From Pseudorasbora parva (lineage: Eukaryota; Chordata; Actinopteri; Cypriniformes; Gobionidae), in NCBI RefSeq assembly GCF_024679245.1, contig NC_090185.1, forward strand, positions 2,535,464 through 2,599,463: 64,000 nucleotides of DNA, in the 5' to 3' direction. The notes beneath the pieces were generated by a model. The model was not told the DNA's origin. It did not search any database and saw nothing but the letters and a program-made list of their open reading frames with translations. A program made the translations under genes and the position numbers. Every line of letters starts with the position of its first letter. Position 1 is the stretch's first letter. Shown here in pieces: positions 13,631-27,545 of the stretch.

Positions 13631-13960
13631 GAAAGGAAGACCAAGAAAATGACCACTTCTCCAAAGTTGGTTTGAGTTCTGCAATGAAAAACACGGACAT
13701 TAGTGATTTAGATAAAATGTGAACAGAAACATTTATTTTAAAAATTTAATAAACTCACATAAACTCAGAAGAAGCACTCATAGGTCTCTGGCCTGGTAAC
13801 GTAAATCTACAAAAAAGCAAACATGGTTTCAAAAACAACTGATAACGTCGTGGAATTTTTAAACCGGCTACTTACCATGAACCGTCTTTCCCTCTGGTCG
13901 CGAGAGCAACCGCGCCGCGCCTCTCCTCGCACACACAGACGTCGACCCGACACCGGTGAC
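13631..13960. other. Unassigned DNA
   Basis: Intervening sequence between two transposons. A minus-strand open frame here is short and lacks recognisable features. Confidence 0.4.
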
Positions 13961-14265
13961 GGTTAGGCCCATAGATATCCATAATAAAGGCTAGATGTCT
14001 CGTGCGCGCTGTTGGCCAATGGAGGTCGCCGTCCACAACTGGCGGCCATCTTGTCACAGGCAGCTCGCTCACTCGTAACAGTGTGTTTTAATGGTGCATG
14101 TACATCTAAATAACCATAACTTGCTCAAATTTCAACCGATTTTCAAACTGTTTCGTTTGTTATAAATGTCAGAGATGCAGTTATGACACTACATACTTAT
14201 GAATAATTATAACCATGGACTTCAATATGAAAGTAACATTGAACAGAATAGATGGGTGCAATGAA

Positions 14266-14292
14266 TACACACACACACACACACACACACAC
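14266..14292. repeat. (CA)n microsatellite
   Basis: Short CA tract inside the 9-bp-TSD element. Confidence 0.9.
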
Positions 14293-14406
14293 GGTATTTA
14301 TGTTAAATCAACATATAGGCTACTAAAACTGTGTACCGAATGGCAACATGAGAAATTATATATATTTATACAGATATACAGCTCTGAATTTTTTTCCCTG
14401 AGCTAG

Positions 14407-14407
<1 letters not shown>

Positions 14408-14461
<54 letters not shown>
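14408..14461. repeat. (AT)n microsatellite
   Basis: About 27 AT dinucleotides inside the 9-bp-TSD element. Confidence 0.95.
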
Positions 14462-14464
<3 letters not shown>

Positions 14465-15045
14465 TTTTTTAATATCACTATTATAATAAAATAATTTGTG
14501 TTTTTTTTTAATTAAACAAACAAAAAAACATGCAAACTAAGTTTATTTTAACTAGACAAAAGATTGGTTGTTATAAAATCGTTATTGGTGTCAATAAACC
14601 TATATAATTGAACAGCTCGATTGTGGTCTCAGCCTTGATAACGTGCACGTAAGTTAGCCGTGATGCACAAGCTGCACGATTAAGTTGTTTATCGAAACGA
14701 AAATCTGCAATTTTTTAATGTGTTAAAGCATCCAGATTTGTAGCCATGTTAATAACGTTTGTAAGAAATTAAACCATTTGTAAATCCGTCAAGATTTCAG
14801 CGAGATAAGAGTATTTATGTTCGTACAGATCACTCATCTTACATCAGGTTCCTCAGAGCCCGACAGAAAGCCTGCCTGTGGCAAGATGGCCGCCGGTGAT
14901 GACGATGGTGACTCCGCCGTAAGATATCTAGTCCTTATTATGGATATCTATGGTTAGGCCTACTTTCGGCGCGGGCAAGATGAAAACACGAAACTCATGA
15001 TCTGAAATATTACATACATAACATTAATTTTAACATCGCTATGAA

Positions 15046-15154
15046 GGGATACAGCTCAGAAGGGAGTTTATTAGTTTACTATTGAGAGTTCCTAGACGAC
15101 ACTTGCGGGCAAATTAAATTTGCTGCCGCTAGGGTGCGTCTAGATTTCTAGGCT
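15046..15154 (+). mobile_element. Terminal fragment of the TAGCCT/GGCTA element family
   Basis: Matches the right end of the complete element at 45413-45930, including GCCGCTAGGGTGCGTCTAGA and the terminal TCTAGGCTA. The left part is missing. Confidence 0.75.
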
Positions 15155-17163
<2,009 letters not shown>

Positions 17164-17164
17164 T

Positions 17165-17700
17165 CTGTAACATACAAGCTCCCATATATACTGTACCAGC
17201 TCAGAATTATTATTTTTGTAAAGGCCTAAAGTAAGCGTTATAACTCCAGGTCATTCCTGCATCTTACATTACCCTGTCAGGCTTGCAACTGGGACTGGGG
17301 AGCTAAAATCCTTTAAGAAGAACTGTTCTGCACAGCTTCTTGCGTATGCTTGCACTCTGTAACTCCAGGGTAGTTCATTTTGCGATGTGTTGCAGCCTTA
17401 CTTTGTGAAATAAGCCTACAGACACCACAAATGACACAAGCATGAAATGATAATGATGTATAAATTGTAAAATAACCTAAATTATTGTTCAATCTTACTT
17501 GTGAAATGTAATCCCATGTGATCTGGTATCAATATTGCGTTATTGCAACCGTAAGCTGCATAAAATACGGGCATAATTGCTCACTCTCCGTTGACCCTGA
17601 ATGCTAGCGTTGAGTGGAGAGACCCAACCAATATGGCGGCGACGCAGGATCACGCTCCAGCACATCATGGGGCGTCTACGTATATGATGTCTATGCTTAC
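17165..17700 (-). repeat. Right arm of the 540-bp inverted duplication
   Basis: Reverse complement of 2735-3275 with few differences, including GGAGCTTGTATGTTACAGAAGG next to the CA tract. The THAP-like exon 1 is at 17574-17499 on the minus strand. Confidence 0.85.
17499..17574 (-). pseudogene. THAP-like exon 1, second copy
   Basis: Reads the same MPVFYAAYGCNNA start and the same Cys-to-Tyr change as the copy at 2861, and ends at a GTAAG donor (498-494 of that line, 17498-17494). Shared lesions mean both copies descend from an already altered source, so neither is a functional gene. Confidence 0.5.
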
Positions 17701-17766
17701 GGGTGTCCAACCACATTAGGGCGAGTGATTAATGAAATAATGTTCATTTTTGGGTGAACTAACCCT
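17700..17766 (-). mobile_element. Right end of TTAA-type element
   Basis: GGGTGAACTAACCCT at 17752-17766 followed by TTAA (17767-17770). Mirror of 2291-2305. Confidence 0.6.
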
Positions 17767-17778
17767 TTAATGCTTTAA

Positions 17779-18300
17779 AGGTGCACTATGTAACTTTTTT
17801 TTTCTTCAGTAAAATATCTAAAAACCACTAGGCCAGTGTTATATATTTTGTTCAGTTGAGTACTTACATTTAGCTTGGCTCTGCCCTCCTATGTACTTCC
17901 GCTCAATTTTCATTTTCCTTCAGTACTACGTCTGGGACTGCGGTGTATTCTTAGGTTTTCTCCGAACAAATTTTTACCAGTCCAATCAGCGAACAGAGGG
18001 AGTGGCTGAGAACGATGACGTTGATGTCGAGCGCTAGTTTGAGATGTAGTTCAGTAATGGTGGCGGAGAAAGATGCGAACGAAACCATTCATTCCGTTGT
18101 GGCACCGCTTTCGAATATCCAGACGTTAAAGCCGGAGCAATAACAATCTTTGCTGAGGTTTGTTGCTGCCCATGGTGTTGTGGCCCTCCTCCCCAACAGG
18201 GTGAATTCGGGAAAAGTTTGATTTTCCAGCTCGCTCCGTTAGTGGTGAAGGAGTTGGCTGAAGCTATTCGGAAGGTATTGCCATCATTTACAGGGGCTAG
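17779..18300 (+). mobile_element. Repeat starting AAAGGTGCACTATGTAAC at a TTAA, carrying a helicase-like exon
   Basis: TTAA at 17775-17778 is followed by a terminal-looking AGGTGCACTATGTAAC. About 280 bp later comes a coding-like exon (18057-18274). The right end was not found, so the limits are uncertain. Confidence 0.4.
18057..18274 (+). pseudogene. RecQ-like helicase N-terminal exon, broken
   Basis: ATG at 18057 opens a frame with LKPEQ, a Q-motif-like segment, then RFVAAHGVVALLP and, after a one-base loss near 18215, GKSLIFQLAPLVVKEL. This order (aromatic/Q motif, then LLP...GKSL) is that of the Walker A end of RecQ-family DNA helicases. The codon after LKPEQ is a stop (TAA), the loop before GKS has extra residues, and a frameshift is needed, so it is dead. 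A GTATTG donor-like site follows GAAG at 18274. Whether it came from a host helicase gene or a helicase-encoding transposon is unknown. Its position near a TTAA terminus suggests the latter. Confidence 0.5.
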
Positions 18301-19000
18301 TCAGCCTACTGCTTTTGACAAACACCGAGGTTATGTGTTGATGTAATAGCTGTCCGAATCCACATCTCTGAGTTTTCAAGAATATATCACTTCAAAATGC
18401 ACTGTTTATAATCCTTTTTGACCACTGCAGAGCACCGTACGGTTGCTTTGCTGTTATTTGGATGCATTTCTAGACTTGTATTTCTTTAATCCTGGCAAGT
18501 ATTTACAAGAGCAATATATTTCATCATCGCTCAAACAAATTAAAATAAAAGCACTTAAACATTTGAATTGGTCTGTTATTTATAGCAGCATTTATTATAA
18601 TACCAAGCACATGACATTTTATTTACAGCATACAATCATATTACGGACCACGTGAGAGTGTGTTCCCGATCACAAAACTCTCCTGTCCACCGTGGTGTGA
18701 ATAAATCACAATCCGAATGCACGAGTTTTAGGTTTTATCCTATGGGTTTATCACTGAGGTGGCCTGCACAGGGGCACATTTATGTGTGAAACAGGCGAAA
18801 GGCGCATGACATACGTCACGACCAAACGTTAGCGATTGGTTATGGCAGATCCAGAGTGGCTCAGGGCAGATCCAATAGTTTTAAACCTCAACAGGGTGCC
18901 CGCCTTCGCGGAAATAAACCCTTGTAAATGGAGAGTGGCCAGACTCTATGTACAAATGAAATGTACGAGCGTCTGGTAAGACCGGGCTAACTTACATGAT
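18301..19000. other. Unassigned DNA
   Basis: No supported gene. May be the decayed remainder of the helicase-bearing repeat. Confidence 0.3.
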
Positions 19001-19009
19001 CCCATATGT

Positions 19010-19241
19010 AAATGGACTGCATTTATATAGCGCTTTTATCCAAAGCGCTTTACATGTTGCCTCACATTCACCCATTCATACACCCACGGCGATGTCAGCC
19101 ATGTAAGGCGCCATCCAGCTCGTTGGGAGCAGCTGGGGTTCGGTGTCTTGCTCATGGACACTTCGACACTTGGTCAGGTGGAACCGGGGATTGAACCACC
19201 AACCTTTCGGTTTGTAGACAACCTACATGAGCCACTGCCGC
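19010..19241 (-). mobile_element. tRNA-derived SINE, copy 1
   Basis: Flanked by an exact 9-bp duplication CCCATATGT (19001-19009 and 19242-19250). On the minus strand it has a tRNA-like head with B-box-like GGTTCAATCCC and a tail AAGCGCTATATAAATGCAG. The A-box region has lost about 8 bases compared with the copies at 50661 and 61787, which should disable its RNA polymerase III promoter. Confidence 0.9.
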
Positions 19242-19250
19242 CCCATATGT

Positions 19251-20773
19251 TTCCAAATTTGTAAATTGCCTTTTTAACTAATGAACCGGGACGTTTGAGG
19301 GCGTTGTCTGTCAATTGCATCATATCTACGTTACCCTTGGTTTCCACTTTTATTCTGCAGAAGCGCTTTACTCTCACTGCTGTGTGAACAACTGTCTTAG
19401 CAGCTGAAGAGTGAATGCACAGAGTAACGTCATAACATCATTTTCCACACACTTGGATGTATCTAATATGATAAACAGAGCTGCTTTACCTGACCCACCG
19501 GAAAAGCGGAAATGGCGCAAGCCACTGTGGCATAATAAAAGTCCTGCTGCTTGCATTCATCTTATTAACAATCACTCCAGCGGCCTTGGTCAACTCTTAC
19601 AACACTCGGTCCTGCTCTGCTTCACACTACAGTAACGTTAATAATCACATCCATGAACATTATGGACAACAGATGTAATGGTATTAGCCCAGTCCGGCAC
19701 GTTGAAAGCCCTGGCTCGCGCTGGCCTGACAGTGGAAAGGCATCTAATGTCACTTTGCTAAACACACTACGCGTTTATAGACTGAACACGTGATATGCAT
19801 GAGCATGACATCACCGTTTTCACAATTCACGTTTTTGTAGTTTACATGGAGATGATAACGCTATCGTCTTAAATAACTTGCACTTTTAAAGTTTTTTTTT
19901 TTAGGGCATCCAAAATGTCATTTAAATGAACGGACAAAACACGCAAGTCTTCAGTTTTTATTTGAAGAAGGTGTGTGAACAGCCCCTAAATCTGACCTAA
20001 TCTGCCACAATGAGCAACAGGAAAGAGAAACATAATCTAAATTTGTCACCGTAAATAAAGTCTTCAAGATCAGCAGTTTGAACTGAGATTCAGATCAACC
20101 CAAAAGATGGACGATATCTAAAATGTTATTCTTGTATAGAATTTTGCTTCATTATATAAGTTATATCATTACGTTTAAGTATGAATTACATTTTTATGTT
20201 AAATTTTCTTATAATGTATATGGATCACTTTGATGAAGGAAAGGGGGTTTATTTTAACTTGTTCTTCATTTTTTAAACCGTAATACTTCCACTAAATTGT
20301 ACAATATTTAGAAAACACAGATGTAAGATATACTGTCATGTATCTTTGCAACCGGCCTTCTTCACTTTTATTCTTTTGAGATGCATTGCTATCTTATTAG
20401 TCATCAGTAAATGGAGAAATTAATACATTTGTTTTCACTTTTACTGTTTTATTTGCTTCAAGTATTAATCGTTTTATCAAAAACATTTATTGACCCCTAA
20501 AAAGTTGGTTGTATTGCTAAAAAAAATATCTGCCCAGTCGTAATATAATGCACCTTATGTCAAAATGATTTATGGCTTTGACCTTTGACCGGTTGAACTT
20601 CCGGGGGTTGCGGTCATGTAGGGGTTTCCGGTATGATTTATGATGTGACCTTTTGACCTTCCGTGGTCATGGGGATTACCGGTATAATATATAATGTATG
20701 ACAGATGGTTTTATCCTTTGAAGTGGGTATAATATACAATGTTTAGAAGTCGTTAATAATAAGAATATATGAT
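19251..20773. other. Unassigned DNA with a short duplicated motif
   Basis: Around 20576-20700 two similar segments contain TTTGACC, CCGG and GGTCATG with ACCGGTAT. No convincing gene. The open frames at 19374-19635 lack family features. Confidence 0.35.
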
Positions 20774-21327
20774 GTTTTATCTAGTGATCGACCGATATTG
20801 ATTTTTTTATAACCGATACCGATTATTTGCATGTTTATGTGCCGATAACCGATATAGAACCGATATTTACTTTGTGTTATTTCTGTCTTTTACAATTACA
20901 GCAACGGCACTGAACTGAGCTTTTTAAACACTGTAATGTTTGCAGTTTCACTCCCTTACATACAGAACAAAAGACATCTACATCAATAAATAGTCGGAAT
21001 TGTTTTGTTTTTTTAAATACAGTGCAAAGTCTTTTTAACATTAATGCTGTTTTACCTTTTTATTTATAAATACAGCCATATTAACAACAGGCAAAATACA
21101 TTTATAAAGTCTAATGTTTTCAAATGGAGAATATAAATGAGAGTCGTATGGAAGTAAAACTGTGCCACTGGATTTTGAATTCTAATTTTTAGCACTGAAT
21201 TTTGTTACATCGAATTTTTAACACTGAATTTTATTTTGCATCTAAATCAGACTTTGAATTTTAAAAGCCATCGAATTTCTAGCTCTGTTTTTTTTTGACT
21301 ATGACATTTTTTCAATGTTTTAAAAAA

Positions 21328-21446
21328 ATTCAGTGTAAAAAGAAATTCAACGTCTCAAAAAATTCAGTGTAAAAAAATTCAACGTCTCAAAAGATTCAGT
21401 GTAAAATAATTCAACGTCTCAAAAAATTCAGTGTAAAAATATTCAG
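21328..21446. repeat. About 30-bp tandem repeat (AAATTCAGTGTAAAA type)
   Basis: Four imperfect units containing TTCAGTGTAAAA and TTCAACGTCTCAAAA. Upstream, 21180-21250 has the inverse motif ACACTGAATTTT, so the region can fold back. Confidence 0.85.
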
Positions 21447-22517
21447 AGTCAACATCCGGGTAACCAAGGAGAAGCAATCGATCCCTGTATCAAATCATCC
21501 AACATCCAGCCAATCATTTACGCTCCATTGGTCATGAGTAAACTCACTGAAGCGCCATCGTGTGTGTTCTGAGCCATGCTGCTGAGCTCTGGAGCTCACC
21601 TGAAGTGAACTTCCCCGCCAGTGCCGTTTCTAGTCATAGGCAAACTAGGCGGTCGCCTAGGGCGCCAACAGCTGGGGGGCGTCAATGAGCCCCCGCCCCA
21701 ACAAGATTTTTTAGTTATTTCATTTATATTTTATTATTAATATTTCGTACTTTTTCTATTTCAAGGCATTATGATTAGTTGCGATTATTGGAGTGAAGTC
21801 GCCATGGTGATATTGGCGCTGCTGTAATGAAATGAGATCATGTAGAGGGCGGCAGGGAACGTCGTCATCCGTGGCGTTGTAACGCTTGTGTCCGAGTGAA
21901 AAATGCGGATAGCTCACTTAATGTAACTGTAGTGGATGCAAACACGGAGGCGATTAACATCAAACAGATCGCACTTTATTCCCCGCTGAACTCTCATCAC
22001 AAACTCCCTTTCCATCCACAGCATTACTTAATAAAACAAAATAACTGTTAGCAACAGAAAACAGAAAATAATCCCCACACATGGGAGCTCAAGACTCAGT
22101 GCGCATCAATTTTAATCAGCGCTGGCTGATTGATTGCTCCTGGCTGATTGATTGTTCCTGATCGATTGCTCCTGTCTGTCTGCCTGCTGCTGCTGCCACC
22201 ACAGTGTTTGTAGCTCTGTATAGCTGTGTTTGAATCTCTATTTGATATATTTTCTTTGTAATTTACACTGCTAAATATAACTTACTCATCACCATATAGT
22301 GTTTAATATAGCCTATCAATTTAAATTTGACATTACTAGCTTTTAATCTAAATCACTACCACACGTTAGCTTTTCGCTAGCCTGGTAGCTTTCCATCCCA
22401 GCATCCAGGTCTCCTGTTTTCTGAGTTCTATAGACAACTGTGGTGAGTTGGATTACTAAAAAGACTCCATCAGACAACTGTGGTAAGTTTTGGATTCATC
22501 AACAAATACGGTAAGCC

Positions 22518-23378
22518 ATGTCTTCTTCTCCTGTCATTGTCACTTGCACTGCATGCTACATGTTTAGCATATCTATCTCCGTTGGCGAACAGGGCTTCAC
22601 ATGTGATAAATGTAAGGAATTAATCAGGCTGACGGAGAAGATTTCAGATTTAGAGACACGCATCCAAGCTTTATGTGAGAGTAGTGAGAATGTAACAGCT
22701 TTAGATACTGCTTTGGATGCGACTAGCTTAGTGAACACTCATTGTTTGGTTCCGGCTGAGCCCGCGCAGCAGGGCTGGGTGACGATGAGAAAGCATAGTC
22801 GCGGATCAAAAAACCGCTCTTCCGTTCCGATTAGAACATCAAACAGGTTCTCCCCACTCAGTGACGCACCCACTGAGGATCCTGTTGAAAGTGCCCTAGT
22901 TATTGGCGATTCAATTACACGGAATGTGAAAATAGAGACACCAGCCACTATAGTCACATGTTTACCGGGAGCCAGAGCGCCTGACATCAAAGCAAATTTA
23001 AAAGTGCTGGCTAAAGCTAATCGTAAATTCTCTAAGATTATTATTCACGTTGGCACTAATGATGTTCGACTTCGCCAGTCGGAGATCACCAAAATTAACA
23101 TTAAAGAGGTGTGTAATCTCGCAAGTACGATGTCAAAAGCCGTATATTTCTCTGGACCTCTCCCCGCGAAAAGGAGTGATGAAATAGTTAGCAGATTATC
23201 ATCACTCAATGGCTGGTTGTCTAAGTGGTGTCTGCAAAATAACATAGGGTTCATAGACAATTGGAAAAGTTTTTGGGGCAGACCTGACCTGTTGAAGATA
23301 GACGGCATTCATCCCTCCTGGGCTGGTGCTGCTCTTCTCTCTAGTAATTTGGCACATAGTCTTAGAGCTAAACCTTGA
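22518..23378 (+). CDS. LINE ORF1 protein with SGNH/GDSL esterase-like domain
   Basis: 286 residues. Near the N terminus are two CxxC pairs (CTAC at about 11-14, CDKC at about 34-37), a small zinc-binding-like motif followed by a short helical stretch. From about residue 125 there is an SGNH-hydrolase fold: GDS at 130-132, GTND at 179-182 and DGIHPS at 262-267 supply the nucleophile Ser, the Gly/Asn block and the Asp-His pair. ORF1 proteins with an esterase domain are known in CR1/L2-type LINEs, where they are thought to help assemble the ribonucleoprotein. It lies 132 bp upstream of ORF2 in the same element. The frame is complete, with no stops or missing catalytic residues. Start taken as the first in-frame ATG. 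Confidence 0.88.
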   Translation: MSSSPVIVTCTACYMFSISISVGEQGFTCDKCKELIRLTEKISDLETRIQALCESSENVTALDTALDATSLVNTHCLVPAEPAQQGWVTMRKHSRGSKNRSSVPIRTSNRFSPLSDAPTEDPVESALVIGDSITRNVKIETPATIVTCLPGARAPDIKANLKVLAKANRKFSKIIIHVGTNDVRLRQSEITKINIKEVCNLASTMSKAVYFSGPLPAKRSDEIVSRLSSLNGWLSKWCLQNNIGFIDNWKSFWGRPDLLKIDGIHPSWAGAALLSSNLAHSLRAKP

Positions 23379-23510
23379 CTCACTGGGGCCCAGGTCAGGA
23401 AGCAGACAAACTGGCTAAACCAACCGTCTGCTAGCTGTCTCACGTCACCAAAGTCAGCTAAATCCCAGCACATAGAGACTCTTTCACCTAGATATTATCA
23501 CATAGAGACT

Positions 23511-26474
23511 GTGTCTGTTCCCCGAATTAGTAAATACAAAAAACCATCAAAACCATTCAACAGTAAAAATTTAATTGATGTCCAACAAATAAACAACAGA
23601 TATAATACGGATGAACAATTGATAAAGCTTGGGTTGCTGAATATTCGATCCCTTTCGCCAAAAACGCTTGTTGTCAATGATATGATTATAGATCATAACT
23701 TAGATGTGCTGTGTTTGACAGAAACCTGGCTAAAACCTGATGATTACATTACTTTAAATGAGTGCACCCCCCGAGATTATTGTTACAAACATGAGCCACG
23801 TCTGAAAGGTAAAGGGGGAGGTGTGGCTGTAATTTATAATAATATTTTCAGTATTACTCAGAAGTCTAGTTTCAAATATAATTCCTTTGAAGTTTTGGTG
23901 CTTTATGTAACGCTGTGTAGTGTAAATGATAAATCCCTTCTGACATTTGTGTTGGCTACTGTATACAGGCCACCAGGGCACAATACAGACTTTATCAAAG
24001 AATTTGCTGGTTTTGTATCGGAGTTAGTATTAGCTGTAGATAAAGTACTAATTGTTGGGGATTTTAATATCCACGTAGACAATGAAAAAGACGCATTGGG
24101 ATTGGCATTTAGAGACATTCTAAACTCTATTGGAGTTAGACAACACGTATCAGGACCCACTCATCGCCTTAATCATACTTTAGATCTAATAATGTCACAT
24201 GGAATAAATGTTGATACTGTTAAAATTCTGCAGCAGAGCGATGACATCTCAGATCATTACCTAATATCATGTATACTTAATTTACCTAAGGCTGCAAAGC
24301 CATCCCCTCGCTTCAAATATGGCAGGACGATAACCGCTGCGACTAAAGATTGCTTTGTACATAATCTTCCTCATCAGTTCCATCTCCTCAGCATTACAGA
24401 TAGCCAAGATGAACTTGATGCTGCAACAGAAACTATTGACTCTCTCTTTACTAGCACTTTAGACATAGTTGCTCCCCGGCGCTTAAAGAAGATTAAAGCA
24501 AATAATCCAACGCCGTGGTACAACGAGCACACTCGGGCCCTTAAAACAGCAGCCAGAAAAATGGAGCGCAGCTGGAAGAAAACAAAACTAGAGGTTTTTC
24601 GCAATTTGTGGAAAGAGAGCATGATTGCATACAGAAAGGCCATAAAAACTGCTAGATCTGCTTATTTCTCATCTCTTTTAGAAGAAAACAAACACAACCC
24701 TAAGTATTTATTCGATACAGTGGCTAAATTATCACAAAATAAAGCTTCAGCTTCTGATGTTTGTAAACAACACAGCAGTAATGACTTTATGAACTTCTTT
24801 ACTAGTAAGATTGATAATATTAGGAATAAAATTATAACCATGCAGCCGTCTATTACAGTATCACTTCAGACAGAGCACTGCAGGGTCACTGAGGAAAAAT
24901 TACACTCATTCACTGCTATAGGAGGAGAAGAACTGGCTAAACTTGTAAAATCATCAAAATCAACAACATGTATGCTTGACCCTACACCGACTAGGCTATT
25001 AAAAGAGATACTTCCAGAGGTCATAGATCCTCTGCTTAATATCATTAATTCATCTTTGACATTAGGATATGTACCGAAAACTTTTAAGTTGGCTATAATT
25101 AAACCACTTATTAAAAAAACACAACTTGATCCTAAAGAATTAGTCAATTACAGGCCAATCTCCAATCTACCGTTTCTATCAAAAATACTAGAAAAGGCTG
25201 TGTCTTCACAATTATGTTCTTTTTTAGAAAGAAATGGTATATGTGAGGATTTCCAGTCAGGATTTAGACCGTATCATAGCACTGAGACTGCTCTAATTAG
25301 AGTTACAAATGATTTACTCTTATCATCTGATCGTGGTTGTATCTCTCTATTAGTGTTACTCGATCTTAGCGCTGCATTTGATACTATCGATCACAATATT
25401 CTTCTGAATAGAATCGAAAATTATGTTGGCGTTAGTGGAACTGCTTTGGCATGGTTTAAATCGTACTTATCTGACCGTTATCAGTTTGTAGCAGTAAATG
25501 AAGAGATGTCACACCGATCACAAGTTCAGTATGGGGTACCGCAAGGCTCAGTGTTAGGACCGTTGCTTTTCACCCTGTATATGCTACCACTGGGAGATAT
25601 CATTAGGAAACATGGCGTTAGTTTTCATTGTTATGCTGACGATACTCAGCTCTATATTTCCTCACGCCCGGATGAAACCTACCAATTCACAAGATTAACA
25701 GAATGCATAGCTGATATAAAAAATTGGATGAATAGTAATTTTCTGCAACTTAATTCAGATAAAACTGAATTTTTAATTATTGGACAGAAAAGCTCCACAA
25801 GTAGTAACCGAGAATACTGTCTAACACTTGATGAGTGCTCTGTCAAGCCCTCGTCGTCAGTGAGGAACCTGGGTGTGCTCTTTGATACCAATCTTTCATT
25901 TGAAAGCCACGTTTCTAGCATCTGTAAAACCGCATTCTATCATCTTAAAAATATATCTAAATTACGGCACATGCTTTCAATGCAAAATGCTGAACAGTTA
26001 GTACATGCGTTCATGAGCTCAAGGCTAGATTATTGTAATGCTCTACTGGGTGGTTGCCCTGCTCGCTTAATAAACAAACTCCAGCTGGTCCAAAATGCAG
26101 CAGCTAGAGTTCTTACTAGAACCAGGAAGTATGATCATATTAGTCCAGTTCTGTCAACACTGCACTGGCTCCCTATTAAACATCGCATACATTTTAAAAT
26201 CTTGCTTATTACTTACAAAGCACTAAATAGTTTAGCTCCCCAGTACTTAAGCGAGCTCTTAACGCATTATACCCCATCACGTCGATTGCGGTCTCAAAAC
26301 TCTGGCCAGTTGATAATACCTAGAATATCTAAATCAACTGCAGGCGGTCGATCATTTTCCTATTTAGCTCCTAAATTGTGGAATAGTCTTCCTAGCATTG
26401 TTCGGGAAGCAGACACACTCTGTCAGTTTAAATCTAGACTAAAAAAACATCTCTTTACTATGGCATACACATAG
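23511..26474 (+). CDS. LINE ORF2: endonuclease-reverse transcriptase
   Basis: 987 residues with no internal stop. An N-terminal APE-type endonuclease (about 38-260) is shown by LNIRSLS, LTETWL, VYRPPG, VGDFNIH and SDHYLIS. A reverse transcriptase follows (about 510-790), with [32 protein letters not shown] (Asp624 in AAFD), [13 protein letters not shown] and YADD at 708-711, the catalytic Asp pair. The C-terminal part has [20 protein letters not shown], usual for L2/CR1 proteins. The enzyme nicks target DNA and copies the element RNA there. The open frame and the near-identical truncated copies elsewhere suggest recent activity. Whether this copy moves also depends on its promoter, which cannot be judged. 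Confidence 0.95.
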   Translation: MSVPRISKYKKPSKPFNSKNLIDVQQINNRYNTDEQLIKLGLLNIRSLSPKTLVVNDMIIDHNLDVLCLTETWLKPDDYITLNECTPRDYCYKHEPRLKGKGGGVAVIYNNIFSITQKSSFKYNSFEVLVLYVTLCSVNDKSLLTFVLATVYRPPGHNTDFIKEFAGFVSELVLAVDKVLIVGDFNIHVDNEKDALGLAFRDILNSIGVRQHVSGPTHRLNHTLDLIMSHGINVDTVKILQQSDDISDHYLISCILNLPKAAKPSPRFKYGRTITAATKDCFVHNLPHQFHLLSITDSQDELDAATETIDSLFTSTLDIVAPRRLKKIKANNPTPWYNEHTRALKTAARKMERSWKKTKLEVFRNLWKESMIAYRKAIKTARSAYFSSLLEENKHNPKYLFDTVAKLSQNKASASDVCKQHSSNDFMNFFTSKIDNIRNKIITMQPSITVSLQTEHCRVTEEKLHSFTAIGGEELAKLVKSSKSTTCMLDPTPTRLLKEILPEVIDPLLNIINSSLTLGYVPKTFKLAIIKPLIKKTQLDPKELVNYRPISNLPFLSKILEKAVSSQLCSFLERNGICEDFQSGFRPYHSTETALIRVTNDLLLSSDRGCISLLVLLDLSAAFDTIDHNILLNRIENYVGVSGTALAWFKSYLSDRYQFVAVNEEMSHRSQVQYGVPQGSVLGPLLFTLYMLPLGDIIRKHGVSFHCYADDTQLYISSRPDETYQFTRLTECIADIKNWMNSNFLQLNSDKTEFLIIGQKSSTSSNREYCLTLDECSVKPSSSVRNLGVLFDTNLSFESHVSSICKTAFYHLKNISKLRHMLSMQNAEQLVHAFMSSRLDYCNALLGGCPARLINKLQLVQNAAARVLTRTRKYDHISPVLSTLHWLPIKHRIHFKILLITYKALNSLAPQYLSELLTHYTPSRRLRSQNSGQLIIPRISKSTAGGRSFSYLAPKLWNSLPSIVREADTLCQFKSRLKKHLFTMAYT

Positions 26475-27545
26475 AACATTTTTAACTTTCATTATTCAAT
26501 TCAATTGACTGATTGTTAGGCTGCATTAACTAGGTCAGCCGGAACCGGGAACACTTCCCATAACACCTGATGTACTCGTTACATCATAAAAAGAGTGACA
26601 TCTACGCTAATGTTAGTCTCTCTGTTTATCCCGAGGTTTATCCCGGATCTGGGCCCTGTCCGGATCGGATGGTGGACCTGCCTGGACATGACCAACGCAT
26701 CCTGGAGTGTCTGCTGAGCCGTGTCAAATGGTGTCTCCTCCGAATTTGCCTCACTGGCACGACATGCTCAAAACCCGTCTTCGGCGCAATAATTCTGATC
26801 TTTCATGTATTCATACTCTTGTGTAATTGACGCCCCATCCTAAATAAATCTGTCTCTTCCGTGATACCCTGAAAATTTTGAATAATCCGATCTAATATGA
26901 TTTCCGACCTGTAAGGTTGCCAGAATAATAATCATACACGGTGTGTTAATGGGCCAGAGGAGAACTGGCACCCCGACTGAGTCTGGTTTCTCCCAAGGTT
27001 TATTTTTCTCCATCATGCCCCGATGGAGTTTTGGTTCCTTGCCACTGTCGCCTTTGGCTTGGCTTGCTCAGTTGGGGACACTAAAAATATGATTAAAGTT
27101 ATTCAACTTATTATACAAATAAAATATATGAATTAGGTCTTATTTAATTCTATAAACTATAATACTGATCTGCCAACATTGTCGCTATATGATAAATTAA
27201 AATAAGCTGATAACATCACTGTTTTCTCCAGTACGGCTGTACAGCCAAATCTAATTTTGTCGCAATATTACCCTGTTTGACACTGTGAAGCTGCTTTGAC
27301 ACAATCGTGATTGTAAAAGCGCTATATAAATAAAGTTGATTGATTGATTGATTGATTTAATAGACTAAAGAGTGAATATTCTCTGGATTATGCAAACATC
27401 GTAAAAGCTGATGTATTCGCCGGTTTGTTTATGTCAATCTCATCTAGTACGGTATCAGAATGAATGTTTGTGTCAGTCTCTGAATTATCCTGATGACAGG
27501 GCGCTGTCTTCATCTCTGCGTTTAACACTCGTCTCGCGGAGATAG

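Larger units (their letters stand above)
13970..14951. mobile_element. Non-autonomous TIR element with 9-bp TSD (MULE-like)
   Basis: Flanked by an exact 9-bp repeat GGTTAGGCC at 13961-13969 and 14952-14960. Ends are CATAGATATCCATAATAA and its near-complement. Further in, both arms carry GGCGGCCATCTTG-like sequence. A 9-bp duplication suggests the Mutator-like superfamily. It contains a CA repeat (14266-14292) and an AT repeat (14408-14461) and no transposase. Confidence 0.75.
22430..27358 (+). mobile_element. L2/CR1-like LINE, ORF1 and ORF2 both open
   Basis: Two open reading frames in tandem, a 3' UTR of about 0.88 kb and a TTGATTGATTGATTG tail. Two truncated copies of its 3' end lie at 3641-4101 and 4508-5937 with very few differences. 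A pair of related segments (AGACAACTGTGGT) at about 22431 and 22472 lies in the 5' leader. The true 5' end is uncertain, since the sequence back to about 21640 could be leader or another repeat. A 3' tail of short repeats and no poly(A) tract fits the L2/CR1 group. Confidence 0.88.

Noticed and set aside
19010..19241. tRNA gene
   Set aside because: The tRNA-like head with A and B boxes belongs to a SINE with a long tail and target duplications. The same applies to the copies at 50661 and 61787.
22556..25921. Minus-strand open frames opposite the LINE ORFs
   Set aside because: They are shadows of ORF1 and ORF2, which carry the recognisable motifs on the plus strand.
26570..26830. Small host gene of 86 codons
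   Set aside because: It is within the LINE 3' UTR, and the same sequence lies in the truncated copy at about 5170-5400.
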